From the NCBI GenBank assembly GCA_011009095.1, contig VTPC01000391.1, positions 38,993 to 102,992 on the forward strand: a stretch of 64,000 nt of DNA, in the 5' to 3' direction. This document shows, piece by piece, positions 22,175 through 34,770 of this stretch. Position numbers and translations under genes: made by a program. Position 1 is the stretch's first letter; each line of letters begins with the position of its first letter. The DNA is from Ignelater luminosus. Taxonomy: Eukaryota; Arthropoda; Insecta; Coleoptera; Elateridae. The notes under the pieces were generated by a model. The model made no database searches, had not been told where the DNA came from, and saw nothing but the letters and a program-made list of their open reading frames with translations.

Positions 22175-25019
22175 TATCTTTTCCATCAAATTTATAAAAC
22201 GTTATACGATGTAATTTCTTCGATAATACATACTTTGTAAAAAAAATAAGATTTATGAAAAGTGGAAGGTATATCATAAAGAAGGCAAAAACTTCTAAAA
22301 GAGAGCACCGTTTGTTTCTTAAAAAACAAATTTATGTAGTAACAGTACGTAATAACACAATTTTTACTGAATCTAAATTATTCAAGTTCGAATTTACTGA
22401 ATTGCATAATAAGCAAAATAAGCAATGAGTGTAACTATAGCAAAATTATAGATATAGGTATAGCTGTGTAAACAAAATGTATTATTCTTAAGGCACTTAC
22501 TGTCTTATTAATTAAAATTATTACTAGGGTGTATTTTAAATTATATACAGTTCAGTTTTCAACTGTTATGAAAGAGTTATACACATAAAAAACTAAATGC
22601 AAGATAAGAAATTGAGATAATTTTATGTTTATATTTCTTTAAGCATAGTTGAGTGAATCCCCGAAGAAAACAGATTACAGGGAATCACTTACTATGTAAA
22701 TAGATAGTATTTATTTAATCGTTTGTACTAGAGTATCACAAGATACCAATTGGGCTGAGATAACGCACGAAAATGCTAAAAAAAGTAATAGTTGTTTACT
22801 TTGCAATTTTTTAAAAATTTATTTAACTTTATTTAATGTAACTTTTTACTACAAATTCAATTCAAGAAAGTCATAGACCAGCTGTTAGGAATGTGTGTTT
22901 ATAACTGATCGTTCTTGGACAAATAAAGGCACTTTATCATACCTACGGCATATTTTTAATTTCAAACACAATCTTAAGAGAAAATTTCAGGTTAAGTAAT
23001 TAACAAATGTCATCCATATTCAAAGGAAAGGAAACATTTCAATTGCTTCTCCTACTACGACCTCTAGTAGGTTTAATTTATCTATTTATAAAAACATCGT
23101 TATTACGATCAAAATGAGAATACACGAAAAGAATTTTAATGGTAAAAAACACCAAGATAAAAAACACAGTTCGAGCACCTCAACAGCTTATATGTCGAAA
23201 CATTTATGTATTTAGTTGGAACTTTTCTTAGACATCACATCAAATCTGTCATCAGATCTATCTGCATCAAACCATATGTTGTACAAAAATTAACTGAAAT
23301 GTAGAAGAAATTTAGATAAGAATTGAAGAATATGCTCCTCTTCTAATTTTATTCAAATAACTTAAGAAACAGAAGGCGAATTCTGATAAAGCCAACGCCA
23401 AAAAAACTTTTTTGATGGTGTAAGAAGAAATTGATGAATGAAGATTATGAAGTAATAGCTCTAAAAATTATAGATTGCAAGTAGTCGGTTCCGAAAGTTA
23501 CTTACAGTTTTTGGCCTTAAAAACTTTAATCCCAGTCCATCAATCTTCTGTATAGTAGTCTCGCTGCAGGCGAAATAAAATAGAACTTTTTCTCCTAAAA
23601 ATAAATATAGAAAAGCACAAGTGCCTGGGATCAGTTTTAGTGCAGCTATTTCATTTGGTGTAAATGCCTGTCTCAGATTCAAGTAGTGAGAAGAGACCCA
23701 AGACAGCAGAGGGTAAACAACGTTTGCATAAAGACTAATCCTATTCAGTACACAGTACTCTGGGAGGATGAGGTCACTCCTGTGAGAGGTTTCAGTTCTT
23801 AATGTATCAATATTGTACTGAAAGTACTCATTTATTCTTAGAAAATAAAAACATTTAGTAATAATACAAACTAAAAGCATGGTAGCTAATTACAATAACA
23901 TACCACGTCACGCAAGACACCACTTACCTTAGTCACTAATTAGATTACCTTACGCTTGTCGTGCTACTCTGCTTGATTTCATCGGTTCTTTATATGTTCT
24001 ACAAGTTCATCTGATTATTTGTTTTTTTATTTTTGATACACCCAAGCAAAAATTAAACGTAGGTTTGAGGGATCTTATATCAAATACTGTGCAACTTAAT
24101 TCCAATTTAAATTTATTGTTTAAGTTTATTTACTTATAGGAAAACCTTTTAAATCACTAAGCTTTTTAAATATCAACCATGAGTATAAATTTATAGTTAA
24201 TTAATTAATCACAAATTTTGATAAACTTAGATAAAATAAACCTTGACTACTTTGTTACTCCTCGTCTCATTATTTACACGGTATTTGCAACTGTCTTCGG
24301 GGACAATGAAATATGTTAAAGAAAAATTAATCTTCTCTTTAACAGGACCCTTTATTAAACTTTCCCTATAACTGGATTGATTCGTCACTGAATTGAAAAT
24401 TTTATAGAAGTGACCTTACATGCAATGAATAACTTTACAAGTCCGAAGAATATTCTACAGTTATCATTTGTTTAAGGAATGTTTAATTTATAAGAACGGA
24501 ATTGAAGGCATATGGTATTTTTCTCCAGAGTAGAATTTACTTCATCAAATAAGGAATGACTAGTTAATATCCTAATGATCTTTATTCCTTATTATTAACA
24601 AAACATTTTTTCGTCGACCGCAGAAAGTGGGCTTTGCAGTCCTCATTATATCTGAGCGGTAGACAAAGTAATGTTTCCTCCCTGTTGTTCAATTTGGTTT
24701 TTTTCTCAGATACCTTTCGGATACCATGGATATCAAAGATATCTTACAATTACTTGCAAAAGTAAATTCTTAATGAAGAATAATCTTAATTTAGATTTTT
24801 AATTAATTTTTTAAGGTTGACAAAAAATAATATGTGAAGCTCTGGAAGAAAGTGTCCTTTTTCCATATGGTGCTTTATAATAACTATTGCGTTTTTTCTA
24901 ACGCATCTATTATATTTCAAATGCAGCAAAATTTAATTTAAAGTAATATAATTTTAACTAAAACAAGATATCTTATTAAAGACATTAAAGCTTCTGCGAT
25001 TTTCCCTTTCCGTTGAAAA
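22175..25019. other. Interval without recognised gene; one 139-codon ORF
   Basis: The longest ORF is at 23461-23880 on the minus strand. It contains WVSSHYLNLRQAFTPNE and GLGLKFLRPKTVSNF, the latter faintly like a recurring 'v.FLRP....F' block in uncharacterised transposon-associated insect proteins. I cannot assign it. Near 22895-22950 on the plus strand a short reading with RSWTNKGTLSYL vaguely recalls the hAT 'DlWTS' block but is too short to support. Confidence 0.3.
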
Positions 25020-26190
25020 GACTTTTTTCTTCTCATTTTTTGGAAATATTGATATTTCCTTTTTTTCTTTCTTTTTCTAATGTTGATTTCTCAAACTTCA
25101 CTGTATATTCTTGGTTTTGATTCTTTTTCTCGAATCCTTTTCGTATTTTCTAATACCTTTTTCGGAAAAAGTAAAATTGGTCTTTCTTCAAATTCACTAC
25201 CAAATTTTTTAGATATACTGGGTTCTTCATCTAATAGATGAAGGTAAACAAATAGCCTCTGTATCACTTTTACCATTTTGAATTGCGCTTTGGTTTTCAT
25301 TACATCGGGATCGGTGTATAATGTGGTGGAAAAAATAACAACAGACTTGTAGTTTTCAAGGTTGTCGACTAGTAACAATATTCCTTTATCTTTTGAGCAC
25401 TGGCTATGTTTAATATACGCTACAAGATTTCTATAAAAAGCTCTACAGCCAACCCATTTTTATTGCCAAGAGCAGTACTAGAAATAGATGCTTCAGGGAC
25501 AGCAGTAATATTTTTAATCCTAGAATAAAAGTATAGGGGTGGAATAAAATTGTATTAACAACAACGCTTATGATATCTAGCTCGTCTTTTTCCCCAGAAG
25601 CAAACTGCCCAACTTCCTTTTTTTCCTCTTACGTCTTTTGTAGGCTTTAAAACAGTCGTTATCTCAGTTTCGTCTAGGTTAATTATATTTTCGGGTTTTA
25701 AACCATAGTTTTGCAAAACAACGACATATGCAGTTAGCAAAAAAGCTTCAATCTTCGTGCTAGTAAACTTTATCGATCTAAATAAATTTGTACTTCCCAG
25801 TTTCTTCTTCAATAATCTCATAGAATTAAGACAGTAACTGTTAGATATATTTTAAAGTTAGAAAATGTAGACCATTTTCTTAGTTACCTCTCAATTAATG
25901 ATTTTTACTTACCAGTTTTTATATAACAAACCATAATAAATATTCAAACACTGCTTCTTGTAAGTATACAACTGCTTTTCTTCTTGGAAGCTAAAAACTT
26001 TGTTTGGGTGTTTATTTCTAAATTTAATAATCCTCGGATTCTCTTCTGTGCTTTTATTCCCAGTAACTTTTATTTTATCCATTCTTTCTTCAGGATTATT
26101 TTTTTTCAGTAACATTTTTACTCTTAACTGTAAGGTACTTCTTTTATTCGGTATCTCCTTGCCGTCTCATTTAGCTCCGTTTTTTTTTCA
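25020..26190 (-). pseudogene. pogo-like (DDE_1) transposase remnant with psq/CENP-B-type N-terminus
   Basis: On the minus strand, in order: a segment with STLQLRVKMLLKKN (26100-26150) like the recognition helix of a psq domain, then KVFSFQEEKQLYTYKKQ and YYGL (25920-25995), the pre-catalytic region of pogo/Tigger-like proteins. Next comes LKPENIINLDETEITTVLKP (25635-25700) with the first catalytic Asp in NLDET. Shifted frames follow, with VPEASISSTALGNKNGLAVE, then ILLLVDNLENY near 25345-25375 (usual LLLDNHESH, second Asp retained, HESH lost). IFPPHYTPIP (usual FPPHTSHRLQPLD) lies near 25310-25340, in another frame. The third catalytic Asp is not clear. At least three frameshifts; dead. No TA-flanked termini were identified. 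Confidence 0.65.
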
Positions 26191-29100
26191 AATATGCCTA
26201 ATTCACCTTCCTCACTTGTTTTTCTTTTATATATTCTTAGCATCTAATAATAATTTAGGAAACTGCTATATAAATACACTAAGATGTATAATGTGTACAA
26301 TATTACTTCCGGGAAGATAAGAACCATGTCGGGAAGAATTCGGCCATTGGCGAAAGTAATTTTAAGGACAAAAGAGACTAGACAAAAACAAAAGTTGAAA
26401 AACATATAACCAAATATTTTTAAGGAAGATTCTTATCTTTCTGGATTAATTATACACAACTACTCACCCAATCTAACCAATCTAACCTGGAATGGGGTAA
26501 ACAGGATATAATCATATGAAACCTGTTGATGGCAAAAATTGTGAGAAGCTTTCAGTTTTTTAACTTCCAGCTGAACACATTTTACTGAGGAGAATCTTAG
26601 AGAAACGGTCATTATTAATGTCAACTTTCGTCTAGTTAGTTTGAGTTACGGTTAGTCGCACGTCTATGGACAACTACGTGTAAGAGATAAATTCTTATAA
26701 GAACGCCATCTGTAAGCTGCTTTTAAAATAATATTTCTTAAGTAAGTATAGCAGACTGTATTCATATCAGGATTTATTAGTTTTAAATAATTATTTAATA
26801 TTAATTTTCTACTTTCCTTTCACTAACTAATCAAGCTTCTTTAAAAATTTAAAGACGTATAGCTTTATCTGATCTTAACAAGGGGAAAAGGACAAAGTTA
26901 GTTGCCATGGTAATTGAAGGATGTTTTACTTTAATGACGAGAGCAGAAACCGACCCGATGTTTTTAACATATGCATAAGGTGCATTGTTTTTAAAATACA
27001 CAGTGCCGACATTTTTCATTTAGAATTTGTTTGTTTTGAATGTCTCCGAAACACATATTTTTCGATTCAGTAACATCAAACATTTTTCCAATCGCTCAAA
27101 AACATAATAGATATCTAGTGGATATAAATAATAAGCGGTAGGAAATGATTTAAATCACAATAAAGCATTTAAGTTAAATTTAGATTTATGTTAGATATCA
27201 ATTTGAATACCCAACTTCCACATGCATTAGTCATTATACAAATATCCCACAATAACATAAGCTATGTGCACCGCGGTAAAGTCTTTTGATGTCCTTCCCG
27301 CAAATGACAAAAAAACCAATTAATAAGAATGTAGAATGGTGGGAAATTTGTACATACTTACCCCTTAGTAATTTCTAATTTTTTAAACCTTATGGAAAAT
27401 TTAGTTTATAATAGATGTTTAAAAAAAGAGTAATTATGGATTAAATAAAATTAGAAATATTAAAACCACAGGAAGTAGGAATGGTGATAGGTGACATTAA
27501 TTTATAATATTCTTTTATTAGGCTATTAACATCATCACTAATCTAGCTGATAATAAACCCAAGAAAATAACCTGTGGATGCACAAATGTACTTCCGTTTA
27601 AGGAAATCCTTTGAGACATCAGTTCCTTATTTATAACAAACTATTTTTGGATATAGAAAGTATATAACAATTTAAACGATTTAACTAAAAGAAGATAAGT
27701 TCGTAGCACGAGCAGCCTAATTAGAAGTGGCCCGTCAAAGACTTACAATAACCATCCATCCCAAGAATATCAAACTTTAATGGGCAATGTTGTTTCTAAA
27801 AAAGATTAGTTTGCATTCATCGACATCATTTAACACGGGCACTGCTATTATTGTCTAATCAACGATGAGATATTTTAATATATTTGTAGCTAGACAAATT
27901 CATTAGACACGTTTATCACAGATCGGTAGATTTAGAAAATGACAGTAATAGTAACAGACCAATTTTGACCATAGCATCTATACTATATGCTAGTATCAAG
28001 TTTAACTAAACTTTTAGGCGTTACTGTTTGTGGACCTACATAAAAATTCATAGCTATAAATCCATTCACCCAACAAATAGACATAAATTTTAATGCCTCA
28101 ACGATATCCATCTTCTTTTGTATGTTGTACTTTTATTGGGGTTGGATACCCAATTTAAACTTCGTCCCGTTAGCATGTATTTCAGAGTATGTGGTATAAA
28201 TCAATTCGATCACGTGCTTTATGTATGATAATGTCGTGGATCAATTTGCTGAACGAATAACCAGGAAAACAGTACTTTTACGAAGTTTACTGTCATTGTA
28301 TACTAAGAAGCATTCAACATGGTTAAAATGTTATCAAAATAAAGTGGGCGTTTTTTAAACAAATTCATGTCTACAATCTCTTTGTAGTGAAACAAGGAAA
28401 ATATGTTATTGTGAATTAAATTACTTGCTATTGGAAACAATAAGTTATGAAATTTAAAATTAATTTAATTTAAGAAATTTTAGGCAATATTTAAATATTT
28501 CCTTGAAAAGAAATATTCGTTAGTCACCCTTCGAAGTCTTTGTATGGTTTTCAAGAGAACCCAAAGTCATTTTTCTAGGTAAGTCCAGAGTTAATGCACT
28601 TTTAAGAAGGATCACCTTGTGAAATTTCTTGAAATGCGTGAAGTAATCAATGCCAAATATACCCCTTGTCGTGAGTGGTAACAACAAAGTTATAAAAGGG
28701 GAGAAATTATAGTTTAAAGAAGTAGCTCTATATATTTCATCATCTCGAATAGTTTAAGTTATTTTTGTACAGTAATATTAGTAAAAGGCCATTTTATAGT
28801 TGTAATAATTATTCAACACGTTTTATTAACGATTTAAATTTGATTTTTATATCACGCGATCGCGTTTCATTTGTTAAAAAGAAACAATCTAATTTACCTC
28901 GTACCTTTTTTATTAGTTTAATTAATCGTATTATAATATTTAAATTATTTCATTAACGTCTTGTGTTTTATTAACAATAAGTGGAGTTATGGTAATTATT
29001 ACTGAATCAAGGACTGTTTCTTGGCAACTGAGGAAAAGTTAGGCGAATTAATTGTCGGTAACATCTTCCATAAGTAGTGAGATGTGGTGAACAAAGTAAG

Positions 29101-29599
29101 CTTTACTCGTTACATTGTTGTCTTTCAGACGATAGTGGTTAGTTTTTTTTATGCGCTGTCATGCCTGTTATACTGCGTTGGCGTTTGTTCAGATTTGAAA
29201 ATCTTTGTTTTTAGCAAAATGATTAGTCTGGAAAAACCGCAAATGTTTCAAAAACTTTTTTGAACGTACGAAATAAGACCTTCACTATACGTTTAGATAG
29301 GGTTTTGGTCGTCCAAAATGACCAATTACATTTTCGGCGAGGTCCAATTTTTCTTTATTTAAAAAAATACATAAATTTGGAATACCTGAAATATTGAGGT
29401 AAATCTGTTTTGTTTGAAACAAGAAATGTAAATGGTGGTAATTCCGTAAATAACATTCTCATAATCGGTGTACTTATTTTGTTCGTAGAAACTACTAGAG
29501 CATGACTATTTACTTTTACTACATTATTTTCTTGTTAGGAATTTGTACTGCAGTATATAAGTGGAATAAAGCTAATACCTCAAGGAAGTTGTTGAAAGA
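26191..29599. other. Long AT-rich interval, no recognised gene
   Basis: No domain recognised on either strand. Only short ORFs (for example 28765-28956, 63 codons). No clean inverted or direct repeat found by eye. Confidence 0.4.
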
Positions 29600-32500
29600 A
29601 CCGCAGTGACTATTTTGCGATACATACTTTCCGAGTTATCCGTGATTATAAATTGAAGCCAGGCGCCGAGCTGTGGGGCAACTCTTAACAAAAGCCACTT
29701 AATTTGTTAAAATATTAACTTCCTTAAGGAATAAAAAACGTATTGCTCTCTTACTAAGAAATGTTAATGTAAAATAACTTTGTTATTTATTAAGATATTA
29801 AACTTGAAAGTTGCACTTACTCACTAAGGGCAATTCGCAGATGATTTTAGGCTAAGATTTGAAATTAGATTTTCTTTGTTTTAAATACTAAACCTAACAC
29901 AACAAAGATTGTAGGGAACCATTATCATTAACTACGTAACTTAGAAAACCATTAAAATATCTTTCTTAAAAAATAATTAGTCAGAATCCAGTTCCTTTAG
30001 TACTTTTTATGACGTTCTGAAGGTTGTCCTTTCTTTTCAAAACAGTTATTCTCAATTTTAGATTTTATTATATCTATTCTTAGCAACTATTTTCCCCTGC
30101 TTGCTAATATAAACCCTTGTAGTCTTCCACAGAAGTTTATTTTTGAACACCTGTCACGGGCCAGTGCTCAAAGGTATGCACAAGTCCCGTCCAGACCAAT
30201 GGTAGATGTTAAATCCCGTAGCTCATGCTGCAGAAGGGGTGGATTCTCAAATAAACTTGGCTAATCTCTCACAAAGAGAAGCTCACCGTTTCCCAAAACT
30301 CTTATTAAACTAATAGATGGTCGTAAAAGAGGGCGCCAGCAGTCGTAGATCGAAGGGTTCTGATGGTCGGTCACGCGACTACTCGTGAATCCGACACCCT
30401 GTATATAGGCCTCTTACGAAACCTCACCCTGTGTGTAACTTACCTCGTGGAAGCTCTATTAAAACTCGCTCTGACGTTTCACCAATAAGACTCAATACAC
30501 AAAATAAACACTGTATAAGCACTTGATTTGTCTTACTTAATTTTGCTAAGGAAGTCCTCTGAAGACTTCCTTCTTTTAAAACGATACAAGAGAGAAATGC
30601 CAATTCAATATTTACTTCTCTCTTGAGCAAAGATATCTAGTCTATAATTGAAATTTGGAATATACACTACGTGCTTTTTGATAGCCAAAAGAGCAAAATA
30701 ATGAAATTAAGCTGCTTCACCTGAACCAGAGATCCACTTACAAAAACAAAAAATACAAGAAGTCGACCTTACTTACATTTATTAAAACAATAATGACAAT
30801 AAAAAAATGAGTCAAACACACACAAACAAAAATACAAAAACAATAACAAAATAACACTACAAAAGAATATCAATAAGAGGCATAAATTAATTTCTGTTTG
30901 GAGAACAGAGTCGATAAAATAATAAAAAAAAACAGAAACAAACTATAAGAAAAACAAATTATTACAATAAACAAAGCGAAATGATTCTGTTACGTTAAAA
31001 TTTTAAAATAGAACACAAAAGATCAAAATTCAAATATTAATTAACCCGACTAAGGTAAACTTGACCATAAATTGTTAAATATTGGCAACTGAACTTTACA
31101 TTTAAGAACAAAGAAATGATTGCCAAGTTAGTAATTTTGTTGCAACAATTTATCAAACACCAGCTAAAATTACCTGGGAACGTTCCTGTTACAAATTAGT
31201 TAAAAAGTTACTTGTAAAAATTATGATTCAGTAAAACAATACGAAGCTGATCCTGTCTAAGCAAAGTTTTCGTATACAATATTTCACAAAGTTCGACGTT
31301 CTTCTAGTCTTTAAACATTAAAATTCATATAATAAAACATAGCAGGTTTTCTTTCTTACTCATACAGGAATTCTTTTTTCCAGAAGGTATGTGCAGACCT
31401 CTGTTTTCCGACGAAAGGCAGCTAGATCCAATAATTGAGAAAACTTTAATTTCGAAGAACAACCACTTATTTTACGTTAATCGCAAAAAAAACATAAGAA
31501 CAAAATCCAGGCGTTTACACACAATTTTATAAACGAAAATCACTGAGTCTCAAGCACTATTAAAATTTTGCGGAGCTTCCAAAATGTAGTATACACACAG
31601 ATGCTACACCAACGGAGCCAAAATGGTTACGTTCCTACCCTCTACAATTTCTGCTTCCTGGAGGACACCAGCGTAATTATATTTGGGTTATACATTCCCC
31701 ACGATAACGAAATTTATAAGCCTTGCTGTTGGCAAACAAACCACTTTCTTCCGCGACTATTGCGCGTCTCTGACGCGAAGAAATTACGATTTCTCCAGTC
31801 CGATCTCTTTTTTTTCTAAGAGGATCGCTTCACTTAATTTGGTTTGAACCCAATTAGGGGATGTAGAGGTAAACGTCGAAAATTACCACACGTTGGTTCA
31901 AGTCAGCAGCTATCCACGTAATGCCTAACCTCTGCGTTTTTTTGTTACGCAGTTCGTACTTACGGAAGTGGGGTTAAAAAGTCGGATATACACCCTAACA
32001 GATTAAGACATTAATACTCTTTATGCGACAATGGAAAATTTTACTTGTAGATTCGCTAGTTTAAATTTGACTTCCCCGAGACTGTGTGACTGCAGTATTG
32101 CAACTAGTGATTCTGGGCATTTGATATTGGAAATCAACGAAAGACACGTCTACTGGAGTCTAGGTGTCGAGACCACAAAAATATTAATTCTTTAAAATAA
32201 CATTATAACAAACATTCGTTTAATGAAACAATTTAAATATTGCGCGTCAAGAAAACAAATATCCGAACGAAATTGAAAAACAGGGGCGGATTTAGTACGA
32301 ATTTTAAAATAACATTACACACCTACAATTGTTCCGACTTACAAAATAATTTTAGCGTCATCATCGGGCCTTTATAATTATCTCTGAGAATTCCTCCTGC
32401 TACTACTTTATCACTCTTTACAAAATTCTTTAGACCAGTCTGTTGTAAGTACTTTCGCGGTACTCTACGACAGATACTTTCCGAGTTATCCATAATTAAA

Positions 32501-32787
32501 GTTGAAGTGAAGTTAAACTTCGTTTATGCCGTTGGGCCGGTACCTATTCGTAAATAAATATCAGCAAACAAAACCACCGCATTAAATGCTTTTTTTGTAA
32601 TTTACATTGTTATATTATACAGTAATATGTACTTTATACAGCGTATGTAAAAAACTGCCTGAAAAATAGAAAGCTTTTTTTAACAAAAAGTCACTCTTTC
32701 AAAAAAGTTTAGTTTCCACCCAAATGACAAACTGTACCCTCAGAATTGCTTCGTTATATGAAGGGTATGCAAAACTAACCAAAATAA
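29600..32787. other. Interval with short repeats, no recognised gene
   Basis: TACTTTCCGAGTTATCC occurs at about 29626 and again at about 32468 in the same orientation, followed in both by TTAAAGTTGAAG-like sequence, so a short repeat family is present. CACCCTGTATA at about 30396 is another copy of the dispersed ACAGGGTG-type terminus. An 83-codon ORF at 31568-31819 and a 68-codon ORF at 30424-30630 show no known motif. Confidence 0.35.
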
Positions 32788-33287
32788 TACAGGGTGTTAG
32801 TGAATGCTACCGAAAAAATGATAAGGTGGATTCTAGATGACTAGATAATTTTTTTGTGGGAACGTATGATCAATTCGTCTTGATTACTGATTTATCGGTC
32901 TTCAAAGTTTCGTGCAGACGCATTATTGTAGTATATTGGTATGACTACAATTGACAACAAACAATGTTGTTGTACCCCTCTGCATGTGTAAATCGTTTAA
33001 CGTAAGAGTCATGTACGCTCCTTTGTTCTTTTGTGTCCTAGTTTAATTAAAATCGTGCTTGCATGACATACATTACACTAGAGGATATTAGTTTGACCTC
33101 AGTGACTCCACAGAAATTGGTCGTGCGTGTTATTTTCCGTAGGTATAATAATCAAAAGTGTTAGAATTGTTTTTATATAACAGTTTGATGGTAAAATAGA
33201 AATTTGCATAGTGTCTTGTGGTAAATCTTCAAAGAAGTTATAAACTATTTAGCTACTATTGACGTCACCGTTAATGGCCTCTATTTA

Positions 33288-33990
33288 TGGCGACGAGCGT
33301 AGATTCAGTGTGCCAATTATTTTCTTTTGGCGGAAGAGATGTTTTGACAAGTTTTATGGCATTTGTTGCAAATCGCGGCATAATTTATATTCTCGTGGCA
33401 AATTTAATGGTTTCTTTGTTTTTGTTCGTTCCGAATAACTGATTTTATAAACGTGGTGGTTGTTGCGATTTGCTAAATCTCATGTTTTAAGCAAGAGGAT
33501 GATTGGGATAGTTACTCATAACGGTTTTGACAATACTGTGCCGCAAATTCAATAACAGATGATCGGAAATTTGATGAAGAGGTTTATCAAACTCTAAGAA
33601 AATTTATGTGACCCGTCCTTACCTAAATCTAAAACGTACCATCAGTTACTGTCGTTGTTATGAAGTTATTACCAGCAAAGGGTCAGCTGCTGTCATAAAA
33701 TGATTACCTTTAACAATGTGCGACAAGAGGAAGAGTCTGTTGGCCAGTAGTATGCTAAAGTAAAACAATTAGGGGCTCCTTGTAGATTTGGAAATTTGTT
33801 GAAAGAACGAGTCAAACTCAAGGACAAGTTTGTTGTGGAATTGGGGAATGGTCGTGTGAGGAAGCAGAAACCAAAGCTCTGAAGGACCTATTTGAAATAG
33901 CTTTATCGAATAAAGCAAGTCTCAAGGAATCAAGAAACCTTACAGAAGTATTTGTAAATATAATAAAAAAACTAGTCATTGTTTAGAGAA
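33288..33990 (+). pseudogene. Ty3/gypsy retrotransposon 5' fragment: tRNA-Ser primer site and gag
   Basis: TGGCGACGAG at 33288-33297 is an exact match to a tRNA-Ser-type primer-binding site, so the sequence just before it should be the end of a 5' LTR. From about 33545 the plus strand reads as gag pieces: NSITDDRKFDEEVYQTLRKFM, in two adjoining blocks, then NNVRQEEESVGQ, YAKVKQLGAPCRFGNLLKE and VKLKDKFVVELGNGR. This is the usual 'F..r.q..gEsv.eY...Lk.La..C.FG..L...LrDrfV.Gi....' pattern of gypsy gag. Frameshifts and stops break it, and no pol follows before 34160. The LTR start is unclear; TGTTAGTGAATG near 32793 is one candidate. Confidence 0.6.
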
Positions 33991-34159
33991 AGTTAGTGAT
34001 TTCGTTGAGGGTAAACCCTAATTATTATTAACTCCTCTCTGCTCTCATCTGTGGTAGTAAACAAGTTTACCATTTTTTATTTGGTTTAGTAATACATACT
34101 AAGAACACATTATAACACAAACGAAATTAAAATAAACAAAACATTGTGCAACGTTTCAA

Positions 34160-34770
34160 TGCACCACAGACAAGAGATTTTGACTCCCTGTATCTCAGAA
34201 ATGCTGCAATTTAGGGAAAAAAGTTTTATGACAAAAAAGGTTTAATGTTTGTCGAGGAATGCGATGCAAATAATTAGATACTGGTTTTGAGATGACGTAC
34301 TACTTTGCCGTAGCCCGTTGCATTTGGAAGGTTTTGAGAAATTCGATTTTACTGGAAAACGACGTTTTATACGAAAAAGACGCAAGAGTAACATTTTGTT
34401 TCAAATCGATTTCTGATTCTAAAATTTTTAATTTCTCAGTGGCGTAACAATAGTTTTTAGCTTAGGGTGCTAGTGCGCCCCCAATTCTATGCTTCTGGTA
34501 GGGATACCAAACCCAAGACTACGTAGAATAGTAGACACATTAAAGTAACAAACATGTAGGAAATTTCATTTTGTTCTTGAAATATAGGAAAAACAAGAAA
34601 TTTTAAATGAAACTTTGACACCTTGTATCTCGGAAACGGTGAATTTCCGGACACATATTTATCTAAACTTTTTTATTTATTTTCATAAGTACTACACGCC
34701 TTTAGAGTTTTCGACACTATTTTCTTAGCACTCTGTATAGCCCACTGCGACGTTTCAATTCAACACCCTG
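34160..34770. repeat. Diverged relative of the 21776-22172 foldback repeat
   Basis: Blocks of this region match the 21.8-22.2 kb foldback element on both strands. Shared stretches are GGAAATTTCATTTTGTTCTTG and TAAAGTAACAAACATGTAGG (as inverse complements), and TTTAGGGAAAAA-GT with ACAAAAAAGGTTTAAT (direct). CACCCTG at 34764-34770 followed by TA gives a likely right end. The left end is not clear, and internal sequence (34290-34440) is unmatched, so this may be a composite. Confidence 0.5.

Noticed and set aside
22895-22960. hAT-like 'RSWTNKGTLSYL' reading
   Set aside because: Only about 12 residues with weak resemblance; no flanking hAT motifs or terminal repeats.
23461-23880. 139-codon minus-strand ORF as a real gene
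   Set aside because: No domain, no splice context and no conserved neighbour; kept only as a note in the interval entry.
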